From Sediminibacterium sp. (GTDB lineage: Bacteria > Bacteroidota > Bacteroidia > B-17B0 > Aurantibacillaceae), in NCBI GenBank assembly GCA_030054095.1, contig JASGCO010000007.1:62001-126000 (forward strand): a stretch of DNA of 64,000 nucleotides. The letters are read 5' to 3'. The notes beneath the pieces are model-generated. The model searched no databases. It worked only from the letters and a program-made list of their open reading frames with translations, and was not told the origin of the DNA. Position 1 is the stretch's first letter. Each line of letters starts with the position of its first letter. The position numbers were made by a program, and so were the translations under genes. Positions 21,569 to 29,751 of this stretch are shown here, piece by piece.

Positions 21569-22837
21569 TTAATTGTATTTATTTTTTTCTTTAGCGAAGA
21601 ATACAGTAATAGTACTTCCTTCGATGATTTGTGTGGTGGCGGCAGGATGTTGCTTAAATGCCTGGCCAATAACATGTTTGTCGCTATGCTGATAGACGGG
21701 CTTTAATTTTAAACCATAGTTCGCCAGTTTTTTCCGCGTTTCTGTTTCTGTAAGCCCGATAACACTTGGTAATGGATTCTGTACGGTATTAGAGGCATTC
21801 AGGTCATTGCTCTTAATGTCAATACGAATGTTGCTTAATGCGTCGCCCGTAATATTTTCGGCCATTACATCGTCTACCAGTTGAAGTTTTAGTCCGTCTT
21901 CCTCATTTTTCACCAGAACTTTTAAATCAAGTGAAAGATTGGAAAGTTGATATTTACTGTTGCTAAGTGTTTCTGTAGCCTTTGTAATTTCATTTACAAC
22001 ATTGCTATACACTTTACTGGCCTCATGTGTCCTTACCTCACGTGTTTCGCTCTGGCATCCGGCTAATTGTGCTTCCAGTTGCTGGATACGAGCTGTTTGC
22101 GTTTGATTTGTACTTTGTAAACTGCTTACTCTGGCCTGAAGTGTTTGGTTACTGGCTTGAAGACTCATGTTTTGTGCGGTTAAAGAGCCCATCGAGCTCT
22201 GTAAGCCACTTATTTGCGCGTTCAAATTAGAGATATTGCCTTGCAGACCACTAATCTGACTGTTCAGTTCACTAATCGTCTGAATATATTTGTCAATGCT
22301 GGCAGAGTTACCGGGAAGGGCATTCTGGGTGATTAACACAGAAGGTAACCCTCTTTCGATGGCGTTATCAATAAGAGTTTGTATTTCACTCTCCGGTTTC
22401 AAAAATAATTTTCCAAAATTAACGCGGGCAATCAAATCGCCAAGTTCCGCTAATGCTGCACTGGCTTTTGCTAGTTTGGCGCTTTTACGAGTGGTTTTGG
22501 CTTTAACAGCAACTCCCGATTTGGTAAGAGTGATGTCTCCACCATACGATAGAATTTTGATTAAGTTTTCAGTCTTAATATTGGTGCTGTCAATTAAACG
22601 AAGAGATGGGAAGCAGCCGATTTCGGTACTGTTGAAAAAGCGTTCCCAGGTAATGATTTTAGGGTCAACGGCAACGCTAAAATCAAAGGATCCTTCTAGT
22701 AGCATTACCGGACCTATTAATGTTTCCCATGTATTTGTAGTTGAATTCAGATACTGAATGGAAAGCATGCGCTCTGAGGTGTCGGTAGATCCGTCGTTAT
22801 TCAGAAGCTTTGTTAAAAAATTTGCTTGTGTTATCAC
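21569..22837 (-). CDS. Coiled-coil protein with C-terminal PASTA domain
   Basis: 422 residues, no signal peptide. Residues 1-100 are a globular beta-rich domain of unknown type (ERMLSIQYLNSTTNTWETL; VAVDPKIITWERFF). Residues about 180-275 form a long coiled coil with a quasi-repeated LNSQISGLQ / LNAQISGLQ / LQSTNQT heptad pattern. Residues about 357-418 are a PASTA domain (LPSVIGLTETETRKKLANYG; GQAFKQHPAATTQIIEGS). It lacks the A/B/C blocks of its neighbours. The shape (head, rod, PASTA tip) suggests an elongated structural component. It is 21 bp from the upstream and 11 bp from the downstream gene in the operon. Confidence 0.75.
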   Translation of the reverse strand: MITQANFLTKLLNNDGSTDTSERMLSIQYLNSTTNTWETLIGPVMLLEGSFDFSVAVDPKIITWERFFNSTEIGCFPSLRLIDSTNIKTENLIKILSYGGDITLTKSGVAVKAKTTRKSAKLAKASAALAELGDLIARVNFGKLFLKPESEIQTLIDNAIERGLPSVLITQNALPGNSASIDKYIQTISELNSQISGLQGNISNLNAQISGLQSSMGSLTAQNMSLQASNQTLQARVSSLQSTNQTQTARIQQLEAQLAGCQSETREVRTHEASKVYSNVVNEITKATETLSNSKYQLSNLSLDLKVLVKNEEDGLKLQLVDDVMAENITGDALSNIRIDIKSNDLNASNTVQNPLPSVIGLTETETRKKLANYGLKLKPVYQHSDKHVIGQAFKQHPAATTQIIEGSTITVFFAKEKNKYN

Positions 22838-22858
22838 GGTTATAGTATTTAAAGGTTA

Positions 22859-23563
22859 TTAAATTTTACAAATGGATATGCTTTTGGTAATTGTCGCAAA
22901 TCCAACCAGTAATACAAAGCATATCAGGTTGGTATCGTAGTCAGATTTAGCTACCGTCAAGGTGGTTTTTGCAATACCTTCTTCATCTGTTCTTACTTCT
23001 CCAGCGCTTAAACGCGGAAGAGTATAAGGCTTAGAAGCATTTACGCTATCCGTTAACTCTTTATCAAAGTTAAATTCGATGAGGGAGTTTTTTAATTTTT
23101 CGCCGCTGGTATTGCTCAGTGTTACTTCTACTTCAATTTTATATTCGGTGTTGTTAGCCGATACCGGATCACTGGGTTTAACCAATAGCAGAATTTGCGG
23201 AAGCCCTTCGTTGGGGGCAGTAGCAACAAACCGGCCGGAAATGGTACTTTTCATTTCAACAGTTGATTTATTTTCACTGTTTTTTACAGTTGAAAATTTG
23301 AAGCTGGCTTTTGGTGCACCAAACCGGTAAGGTAAGCCAATAGATCCACCTGAGCTGGTTTCGGTTTTGATTTCTTCAAACTCAGAGTTAACCTGTAGTT
23401 GGAAATCGAGGTATGGCAATTGATACATAACGTTGGGTCGGCCAAATTCATCATAAGGAGCCATGTTACGTAGTTGTTTTTGCGTATCATTTAAGCCGGT
23501 TGCCAATCCGCTTAAGATATCGTTTAAGGCAAACTTATTGATTGCCGATTGTTCTGTTCCCAT
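22859..23563 (-). CDS. Degenerate member of the three-motif family with Ig-like C-terminus
   Basis: 234 residues, no signal peptide. Residues 12-34 (ALNDILSGLATGLNDTQKQL) match block A, and 44-64 (VMYQLPYLDFQLQVNSEFE) resemble block B in length and alternation. Block C is not recognisable. Residues about 110-225 are beta-rich; GEVRTDEEGIAKTTLTV looks like the conserved strand pair of bacterial Ig-like (Big_1-type) domains. The C-terminus CFVLLVGFATITKSISICKI is hydrophobic and could be a buried strand or a membrane-interacting end. Function unknown; its place inside the operon and block A tie it to the other paralogs. Confidence 0.7.
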   Translation of the reverse strand: MGTEQSAINKFALNDILSGLATGLNDTQKQLRNMAPYDEFGRPNVMYQLPYLDFQLQVNSEFEEIKTETSSGGSIGLPYRFGAPKASFKFSTVKNSENKSTVEMKSTISGRFVATAPNEGLPQILLLVKPSDPVSANNTEYKIEVEVTLSNTSGEKLKNSLIEFNFDKELTDSVNASKPYTLPRLSAGEVRTDEEGIAKTTLTVAKSDYDTNLICFVLLVGFATITKSISICKI

Positions 23564-23583
23564 GTTAGTTTTTTAATTAAGGT

Positions 23584-24861
23584 TTATTCTTCTTTATTTT
23601 TCTTGCGTTCCCGTCTCTCTTCTTTTTTACGTTCCCTTTTTTCTTCCCAGGTATCTTTTTCTTTTTTTTCTCCTGACTTTCTTTCCCAGATATCCTTTTC
23701 TTTTTTTTCTTTTGGTTTATCTTTCTGGTCTTTATCTTCTATAGCGCTTTTTTTATCCGGCTCATCTTTCTCTTTTGAAGAGGTTTGTTTTTTATCAAGC
23801 GCTTTTTTCTGGTTTAGGAGTTTTTTTAGTTGTTCTCTTTTTTCATCCAGATCATCATTACTTTTAACCAGAGACAAAAGTTCTTCCGTTTTTTTCTGGA
23901 AACGCGATTTGATGGAGAGAAGTTCCCGTCGTTTGTCGTTTATTTTTTCCCAGGAATCATTAACAGGATTAATTATTTTATGTTTTAGTTGTTCCGCTTT
24001 ATCTGTTACTTTTTTAATGGATTGCAGTTTATCAGCTCCAATCAATTCGTTTGCTTTTTCAAAGGTTTTAGTCAGTTCGTCATTTCCTGTTTTTTTGGAG
24101 ATCTGATCTAACTTATTGTAAAAATCCTTTGCTTCATTTAATTTCTTCTCAATGCTACGGGTTACGGTTTTTGTTTTTTCAGAGTACGCGTTTATCCGGT
24201 CAATTGTTTTTTCAGCTTTGTCCAGTTTTTGCCGGGCAAGCTTTAGTGTTTGTAACGCTTTAATGCGGTTTTCCTTGTTAATCTGTTCAATGAATTCTTT
24301 TTTCTTTTCCGTTAGTTTTTGTTTTATGACTTCCGGGTCAGCAATTTTTAAAGAAGGTGGTTGTAATCCATGTTTTACTTTAGTTTTACGAAGGTCCTCC
24401 TCGTTTTTCTTTTTTCGTTCAGGGACTTCCCTGAACTCTGAAAAACGAGGGGCTTCGTAATCCGAGTTTGTTTTTTCCTCGTCTGTATCGCTAAATGCGG
24501 TTTTGGCTTTAATCTTATTAAGTTGTCGTTCTCTTAATTTTTTCGATGCTTGTTTATCACGAAAGGCCTGCCATTTTTTATCCGCTTCCTTCTTTTCCTT
24601 GAACGATGGAATGTACTGTTCATAACGCTTGCTGTTGCTGTCGTCTTCCTTTCCGGGTTGAGTCAGACCCTTCATGGTTTGTTCCAGCTGTTCCCGCTCA
24701 TGGAGGAGCGATTGCAGATCATTATTTTTAATTCCAAGCGCGTTCAACGCCTGTTGCAGATTTTGACCATTATCTCCTGAGTTAAGATTTTGGGCATTGT
24801 CTGTTTCCTGAGTATTTTCAGGAGTTGTTGGCGGTAAGAAATTTTTCCAGTTTTTTGCCAT
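23584..24861 (-). CDS. Highly charged, long coiled-coil protein
   Basis: 425 residues, no signal peptide, dominated by lysine, glutamate, aspartate and glutamine. Residues 1-75 are low-complexity and polar with NNDLQSLLHEREQLEQTMKGL as a first helix. Residues about 155-345 are long amphipathic helices (LKLARQKLDKAEKTIDRINAY). The C-terminal 70 residues are an almost continuous K/E/D tract in which the segment KEKDxWE is repeated 13 residues apart, reflecting a 39-bp tandem repeat in the DNA. No enzymatic motif is visible. It may act as a scaffold or tether for the surrounding paralogs. It is flanked by 18-bp and 20-bp gaps in the operon. Confidence 0.75.
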   Translation of the reverse strand: MAKNWKNFLPPTTPENTQETDNAQNLNSGDNGQNLQQALNALGIKNNDLQSLLHEREQLEQTMKGLTQPGKEDDSNSKRYEQYIPSFKEKKEADKKWQAFRDKQASKKLRERQLNKIKAKTAFSDTDEEKTNSDYEAPRFSEFREVPERKKKNEEDLRKTKVKHGLQPPSLKIADPEVIKQKLTEKKKEFIEQINKENRIKALQTLKLARQKLDKAEKTIDRINAYSEKTKTVTRSIEKKLNEAKDFYNKLDQISKKTGNDELTKTFEKANELIGADKLQSIKKVTDKAEQLKHKIINPVNDSWEKINDKRRELLSIKSRFQKKTEELLSLVKSNDDLDEKREQLKKLLNQKKALDKKQTSSKEKDEPDKKSAIEDKDQKDKPKEKKEKDIWERKSGEKKEKDTWEEKRERKKEERRERKKNKEE

Positions 24862-24879
24862 AGTTCAAAGAATTAAAGG

Positions 24880-25395
24880 TTACGGAGTGGTTTGAGCGTT
24901 ATCTATTTGTTCATTCCGGATAAGTTCTTTCAGGCGTTGTTCAAAAATACTGGGAACCGGAACAGTTACCAGTTTTGTGCGCATGAGTGAACTTCCTTCT
25001 GCAGAATACTGGTACTTTTGAGAGTAACTGGCATTTACAGAAGCAGAATAAACAAGTGCTCTTACCTTAGCTTTAACAGAGACGGAGACTTCCGACGAGC
25101 GTGACATAGATATGGCCATTTTGATTTCAATGACAGTATCTACAAACTGATAAAAGGTAGGTGTAAAGCCCAGGCTTAGTAAGCTGTAGGCTTTACCTCC
25201 TTCTTCCAGTTTCACAAGTGCTTCGTCGTCTCTCACCATTTCTCCATTGGCTTTTTGTTTAAAGCCTGACATCATTTGAGCAATTTTCACAGACATTTTG
25301 TCGAGTGCTAATTGCGCCTCGGCAATGCCAACGCCCAGACTTTTTATCATTTCTGGAAAAGGGGCGTTTAGTAGTTCTTGTCCTATGCTGCTCAT
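24880..25395 (-). CDS. Minimal three-motif paralog (core unit of the family)
   Basis: 171 residues, no signal peptide; the shortest and cleanest member. Block A is at 10-42 (MIKSLGVGIAEAQLALDKMS), block B at 70-98 (SLLSLGFTPTFYQFVDTVIE), and block C at 119-150 (NASYSQKYQYSAEGSSLMRT then KLVTVPVPS). A terminal helix follows (FEQRLKELIRNEQ). Predicted topology: an amphipathic helix, a beta-hairpin around FTPTFYQF leading into an alternating strand, and a second beta segment. I do not recognise it as a named domain. The helix-plus-strand order loosely recalls trypsin-co-occurring (Trypco2) domains, but that is a guess. Confidence 0.8.
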   Translation of the reverse strand: MSSIGQELLNAPFPEMIKSLGVGIAEAQLALDKMSVKIAQMMSGFKQKANGEMVRDDEALVKLEEGGKAYSLLSLGFTPTFYQFVDTVIEIKMAISMSRSSEVSVSVKAKVRALVYSASVNASYSQKYQYSAEGSSLMRTKLVTVPVPSIFEQRLKELIRNEQIDNAQTTP

Positions 25396-25428
25396 GTTAT
25401 GACGGTAATAGAGTTTAACTTAATTGGA

Positions 25429-26319
25429 TTATTGACCTTCACGCGCGATTTCCATTTGCTGACGGATGCGTTCTTCAAGAATGGCAGGAGGTGGAATAGG
25501 CGTAAGTTTAGTACGTAATAAACTGGAACCTTCTGCTGAATAGTTGAATTTTTGCGAGTAGCTGGCGTTTACCTGTGAGGTATTTACCTGGCGTGATAAA
25601 CGTCCGCGTCCGAATCCGAAACGTAAACCAACAGAGCCACTACGTGAGCTGGCACTTGAGCTGCTTTGAGCATTAGTCTCTTCAGTGAAACGGATCGATA
25701 TTTTTACCTCAATGATGGTGTCTACGAACTGATAGAACGTAGGTGTGAAACCTAATTCAAGCATAGAAATCCGTGTTGGAACGTACACAATCGTGTTGGT
25801 CCCTGTAGCCTTTACACGATATGTGATATCGGTTGGGTTGGTTACGGTTTTATACTTGTCCGGTCCGCTTTCGTTTGGATCGTATTTGAAGTAAGTGCTT
25901 CCTGATTTGTAGTAATGAGTTAATGATTTGTCGGGAATGCCTACAGGAAACGAAGATAAACTGTCGGGATCTCCGCTTACAACATACACGTTGGCTTCTT
26001 CAACATTTGTGTTGTTGTTAATGGCGGTGGCCTTAATATTAGCTCGGAGGGCGGCATCTGAGGTTGAATTGTATAGTTCCAGTGCATCGCTCAGTAAAAA
26101 GCGTTCCTTCCCGAAGAATACGCGGCTATCTTCAAATGTTACGCGTTCTTCGCCGCTAATAGTTTGAGTGATGGTTTTTAAACCACCCATCATTTGCGCT
26201 ACCTCAATAGAGTTTGAGTCTAACGCCATTTGGCCGTCGGCTATCGCCAAAGCCATGTCTCTGATCATGTCGCCCATAGGCACATCTAACAGATCTCTTC
26301 CAATACTTGGTCTTGTCAT
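25429..26319 (-). CDS. Three-motif paralog with a 130-residue insertion
   Basis: 296 residues, no signal peptide. Block A is at 10-45 (MGDMIRDMALAIADGQMALD), block B at 186-210 (MLELGFTPTFYQFVDTIIEV) and block C at 247-280 (NASYSQKFNYSAEGSSLLRT then KLTPIPPP), followed by a helix LEERIRQQMEIA. Blocks B and C are almost identical to those of the next gene (24880-25395), indicating a fairly recent duplication. Residues about 50-183 are an insertion absent from the short paralog; it is beta-rich and tyrosine/threonine-rich (YYKSGSTYFKYDPN; TYRVKATGTNTIVYV). A serine/arginine/glycine-rich loop (SSSSASSRSGSVGLRFGFG) sits between B and C. Confidence 0.8.
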   Translation of the reverse strand: MTRPSIGRDLLDVPMGDMIRDMALAIADGQMALDSNSIEVAQMMGGLKTITQTISGEERVTFEDSRVFFGKERFLLSDALELYNSTSDAALRANIKATAINNNTNVEEANVYVVSGDPDSLSSFPVGIPDKSLTHYYKSGSTYFKYDPNESGPDKYKTVTNPTDITYRVKATGTNTIVYVPTRISMLELGFTPTFYQFVDTIIEVKISIRFTEETNAQSSSSASSRSGSVGLRFGFGRGRLSRQVNTSQVNASYSQKFNYSAEGSSLLRTKLTPIPPPAILEERIRQQMEIAREGQ

Positions 26320-26364
26320 GTTTTCTGGTTTTTAATTGTTATTATTTGGTTTTTGTTGTTTTAG

Positions 26365-26382
26365 TGCAAAAATGGTTTTGCA
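26365..26382. other. Intercistronic hairpin inside the paralog operon
   Basis: TGCAAAA (26365-26371) pairs perfectly with TTTTGCA (26376-26382) around a 4-nt loop. It lies in the 80-bp gap between two paralog genes, the widest gap in this part of the operon. No U-tract follows, so it may affect mRNA stability or relative expression rather than terminate. Confidence 0.35.
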
Positions 26383-26399
26383 TAACGACACAGTTAAAT

Positions 26400-27140
26400 T
26401 TAGCTTACAATGAACGTTAATTCTTTCGTTATTTCAGGTCTGCTGGCTGCTGTGGCTTTAATTTTTACTGTACCCGCAGTAGCAGTAGTTTTAAATTTAT
26501 AACTGGTATCGTCAGATGAAAGCTTGGTAATACTATTACTGCCTGATTCTATACTCCAGGTAACTGTTTTGTCTTTAGCGTACGATGGCGTAATTTCTGC
26601 AGTAATAATGATTTCTCCGGAGTTGATGTCAAGTAACAGATCGCCGTTTGGAGCCTGATCTACCTGTGTTGGAGTAAGGGTTAAATCGTCCACTCTTACC
26701 GCCATTTCGTCCAGCACCTGTTTTAATCTTTCAGGCGCCGGTAACGAAACCATGCGGGCCGATACGGAAGAGGAACCTTCCGCAGACATTTCGAACTTCC
26801 GGGCATAGGAGCCGCTAATACTTACGGCTACAATTCCGGCATTAACACCAATAGATCCACCAATATCAAACGATTCGGATTCTGTCATCGAAAACTCCAT
26901 TTTTGCCTCAATGCTGGCTTCTGTGAAGGCGTAAAATGTAGGAGCAAATCCTAACCCGATCAGGTTGTATTCTTTACCGCCTATATCCACCTTTGTTGCA
27001 GCCATTTTTGCCGCCGTTGCCACAGAATTCGCATCTAATGCGGCCTGAGCCTCGGCTATTGACAGTCCCAGTTTTTCAATAAGCATTGGTAACGGGGAAC
27101 TTGTCAATGTGTTGGTGATGGTGCTGATTGCATTTGGCAT
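26400..27140 (-). CDS. Three-motif paralog with C-terminal bacterial Ig-like domain
   Basis: 246 residues, no signal peptide. Block A is at 14-48 (PMLIEKLGLSIAEAQAALDA), block B at 60-86 (LIGLGFAPTFYAFTEASIEA) and block C at 109-138 (SGSYARKFEMSAEGSSSVSA then RMVSLPAP). Residues 152-246 form a Big_2-like Ig fold (LTLTPTQV; TVTWSIESGSNSITKL; GTVKIKATA), ending in FIVS. Ig-like domains of this kind are normally found on the cell surface. The glycine-rich segment between B and C (FDIGGSIGVNAGIVAV) looks like two strands. It starts 11 bp after the OmpA-containing paralog ends. Confidence 0.8.
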   Translation of the reverse strand: MPNAISTITNTLTSSPLPMLIEKLGLSIAEAQAALDANSVATAAKMAATKVDIGGKEYNLIGLGFAPTFYAFTEASIEAKMEFSMTESESFDIGGSIGVNAGIVAVSISGSYARKFEMSAEGSSSVSARMVSLPAPERLKQVLDEMAVRVDDLTLTPTQVDQAPNGDLLLDINSGEIIITAEITPSYAKDKTVTWSIESGSNSITKLSSDDTSYKFKTTATAGTVKIKATAASRPEITKELTFIVS

Positions 27141-27151
27141 GATGATGAAGA

Positions 27152-28996
27152 TTAACCGTTAGTATTAATTAAACTTAAGATGTACGCTTTAAATTCCGGT
27201 GGAGGAGGGAGGGAGCGTAAACGCGCCGACATAGAGGCATTTCCTTCCATGGAGAGATTATGCGCACGTGATGTACGGAAATCAACAGACGCACTTACAG
27301 CGAAAGAAGACGGATTCTGAATTGTTTCCGCATCTTTTTTCAGATAGTAATCGCTGTTAACCGTATCATCAACTAAAATAGTATCTTCCGATGACGTGTT
27401 GCTGTTTTCTGAAGAAGATAATTCTTCAATGCTGATTTCTTCAGACGCTGAATTATATGCAACGTACTCTATTTTAGTATCCTGATGCAACAGGTAAACG
27501 GTATCCTGTACTTTTTCAGCACTGTATTTATTACTGAATGTAAGGGCGTTAAACTTGGTCAGGAAATCCTGAGTGCTGATAACTGCAGATAGCGTAGCAC
27601 TATCACCGCCATAACTAAAAGTATAGTTGGCCGAAGGTGAACTAACAGCAGCTGATTTAAGCAGATAACCGTTCAGATTGCCTGTAATTTCGCTACTATC
27701 AATGTCTTCTGAAGGAATAGGTGCTGTTGCAAAAGATGCGCCTTCAAAGTAGAAATAATCTTCAGGAGCGGATGTCAGTTTTATAACTACTTTTCTGAAC
27801 TGAGGATCTTTAACACCATTTGGTGGACCGGCTACTTTATCATCGGCTTTGGTTTTTGTATCGCCACCTAAGGCCATGCGCTCACCTTTAACCGATTCGG
27901 TAATCTGATTCGTTACGTTCCATAGTTTGTCAGAGAAGAAATTCTTAACTGTACGAATACGGTCTAACGCTAGTTTTTCATTGTAATCCCATGGCCCGCT
28001 GCTGTCCGTGTGGCCTTCAATTTCAACTTTAACGTGCGGAGCCTTCGTTAAAATATAATTTAACGCGTTCAATTTATCGTAAACACCAGCGTTGCTGTAA
28101 GCGCCTTCTGAGTAAGCGTAATCTATTTTGTTACGTTTGTCGTGACCAAAGTAAACAACAATAGTTGAATTAGGTTCGCTTTTAAACGGTAAAGGAATTA
28201 CTTTGGCACCGGCTCCCAGACTGCTTGTTAATGCTAGTGCATTTGCGCGTGTTGCGGCATAACTTGCTCCAATGGTAAGGTCATTAGCAGCAACTACTTT
28301 AAACTGCGTGGGGGTTCCGGGATAATCTTTAACCCGCAAAAGGCCAATTCCTCCGGTGGCTTTTGGAACATAAGCGCAGATGTAGCCATTGTAATGATTG
28401 ATCCATGCTCCGGCTGAAGTTGTTACATTACTTAATGAGTGGTCGGTGTGTACTTTGGTTTCAACACGCGCAACATTTTCAGCAGTACGCATTTTGTCAG
28501 CAAAATCTTCCACTTTTTCAATGGCTGTTTTTTGTTGATCCATGCTGATGGTCTTGTTCTGGATTTTTACAGCTTTGCTTTCATTTGAGCGCATAATAAC
28601 CGATTTGCTGCTCTTGAATTCTTTTCTGTGTTTGTCCAGTTTGCTTTTTTCGATCCAATCTATGTCTTCTTTGGAGTAACCTTTGCTTTTAGCATAGTCC
28701 AGTTTCAGTGAAGCTTTTAATTCTTCTTCCTGACTTGCTTGCATTTCCAGATGAATAGAGGCGCTGATGTCAGCATATTCAAATTGATAAAATGCAGGGA
28801 CAAATCCTAATTCAAGCAGCGATTTGCCGGCTACTTCCTGCTCAGACAAACGGATCAATTGTCGAATGGAATTGTCGTCCAGTTTTTCCTGGGCTTGCGC
28901 AATTCCAAGGGCCAGTGACGTAAATATTCCACTCACATCTACTTTTTGCAGAACGTTGGCGGCACTATTCAAGTCTTCAATGTTTTTTGATGGCAT
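27152..28996 (-). CDS. Large three-motif paralog with an inserted OmpA-like domain
   Basis: 614 residues, no signal peptide. Block A is at 20-52 (VSGIFTSLALGIAQAQEKLD), block B at 60-86 (LLELGFVPAFYQFEYADISA) and block C at the very end, about 570-603 (LSMEGNASMSARLRSLPPPP). Between B and C lie a charged helical region (90-180), a beta-rich region, and an OmpA-like domain at about 278-407. The OmpA part has the peptidoglycan-binding motif IEGHTDSSGPWDYNEKLAL with D331, and an arginine (R346) in the following helix, as in diaminopimelate-binding OmpA domains. Residues 410-560 are a further serine/aspartate-rich beta region. It is the first of the eight structural genes, 179 bp after the TPR gene. 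Confidence 0.8.
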   Translation of the reverse strand: MPSKNIEDLNSAANVLQKVDVSGIFTSLALGIAQAQEKLDDNSIRQLIRLSEQEVAGKSLLELGFVPAFYQFEYADISASIHLEMQASQEEELKASLKLDYAKSKGYSKEDIDWIEKSKLDKHRKEFKSSKSVIMRSNESKAVKIQNKTISMDQQKTAIEKVEDFADKMRTAENVARVETKVHTDHSLSNVTTSAGAWINHYNGYICAYVPKATGGIGLLRVKDYPGTPTQFKVVAANDLTIGASYAATRANALALTSSLGAGAKVIPLPFKSEPNSTIVVYFGHDKRNKIDYAYSEGAYSNAGVYDKLNALNYILTKAPHVKVEIEGHTDSSGPWDYNEKLALDRIRTVKNFFSDKLWNVTNQITESVKGERMALGGDTKTKADDKVAGPPNGVKDPQFRKVVIKLTSAPEDYFYFEGASFATAPIPSEDIDSSEITGNLNGYLLKSAAVSSPSANYTFSYGGDSATLSAVISTQDFLTKFNALTFSNKYSAEKVQDTVYLLHQDTKIEYVAYNSASEEISIEELSSSENSNTSSEDTILVDDTVNSDYYLKKDAETIQNPSSFAVSASVDFRTSRAHNLSMEGNASMSARLRSLPPPPEFKAYILSLINTNG

Positions 28997-29054
28997 TTGT
29001 TCTTGTTTTTAATGGTTTAACATGTTGTTTTTTGCTTCATACGGGCATAGTTTT

Positions 29055-29074
29055 CCTGTTCTGTTTAAAACAGG
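29055..29074. other. Short hairpin in the 179-bp gap after the TPR gene
   Basis: CCTGTT (29055-29060) pairs with AACAGG (29069-29074) with an 8-nt loop. This is the widest gap in the operon (28997-29175), so an internal promoter could lie here, but I see no full TAnnTTTG match. Confidence 0.3.
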
Positions 29075-29175
29075 CACTTTTATCGTATAAATTCGGATGT
29101 GTGGTTTCCCACTTTGTCTTTATTCCTGGCTAAAGACGGTTTTGACTCTGTTGGTTTTTGACTCTTTTGGGTTTG

Positions 29176-29730
29176 TTAAAATTGCTTCATTATGTCCGGA
29201 ATTTCAATGGCATACTCAGGGCGCACTTTGTCTTTCCTTACAATGAAGTAATTGTATTTTTTTTGTACTTCCGTAATTTGCTTTTTAGTTAACTGATAGT
29301 TCCGTTGTGCCCAGTTAAGCAAATCATCCGTAAGTGGCTGAACACCTTTTCCAATACCGTTTTGGGCTTCTTTCAGATACGGAAGTGCATCTTCTCGGCT
29401 ACCTTTCAACAAGTATTGTACAGCCAGTTTCTCTAATATGTGGGCTTTGTGACGCTTAATAAATTCTGTTTCTTCTTTTTCTTCCAGGAAATCAAGAAAC
29501 TTTTCGCAGTACGAAATAACTTCGTCATAAGCGCCCGACAGTTCAAGAGCTTCCATTACACACTGGCTGTAGTGCTGAAAAAATAAATCATTGTCTTTGT
29601 TGTTTTGCACTAAACGTATGGCTTCGCGGTAATGGCGCAGCGCTTCTTTATAGTTTCCTTCCAGACTGTAGAGTTTACCTTTTTCGGCAATGCCTACGTG
29701 TAATTTTTGATTGTTACCGGCGGTGATCAT
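29176..29730 (-). CDS. TPR-like repeat protein
   Basis: 184 residues, no signal peptide. Helical pairs match tetratricopeptide repeats: AEKGKLYSLEGNYKEALRHY (about 15-34) is a textbook TPR helix A/B, followed by FQHYSQCVMEALELSGAYDE and LEKLAVQYLLKGSREDALPY. The C-terminal 40 residues (YNYFIVRKDKVRPEYAIEIP) are not TPR and look like an interaction tail. TPRs mediate protein-protein contacts, so an adaptor or chaperone role for the following structural proteins is plausible. It is 21 bp after the L7/L12-like repeat protein, almost certainly co-transcribed with it. Confidence 0.75.
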   Translation of the reverse strand: MITAGNNQKLHVGIAEKGKLYSLEGNYKEALRHYREAIRLVQNNKDNDLFFQHYSQCVMEALELSGAYDEVISYCEKFLDFLEEKEETEFIKRHKAHILEKLAVQYLLKGSREDALPYLKEAQNGIGKGVQPLTDDLLNWAQRNYQLTKKQITEVQKKYNYFIVRKDKVRPEYAIEIPDIMKQF

Positions 29731-29751
29731 TTTCTTTTATGGTGTTTAGGG

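Noticed and set aside
23549..24106. 185-codon plus-strand frame rich in Ser/Phe opposite the charged coiled-coil gene
   Set aside because: It is the complement of Lys/Glu codons (AAA/GAA read as TTT/TTC); no independent evidence for a gene.
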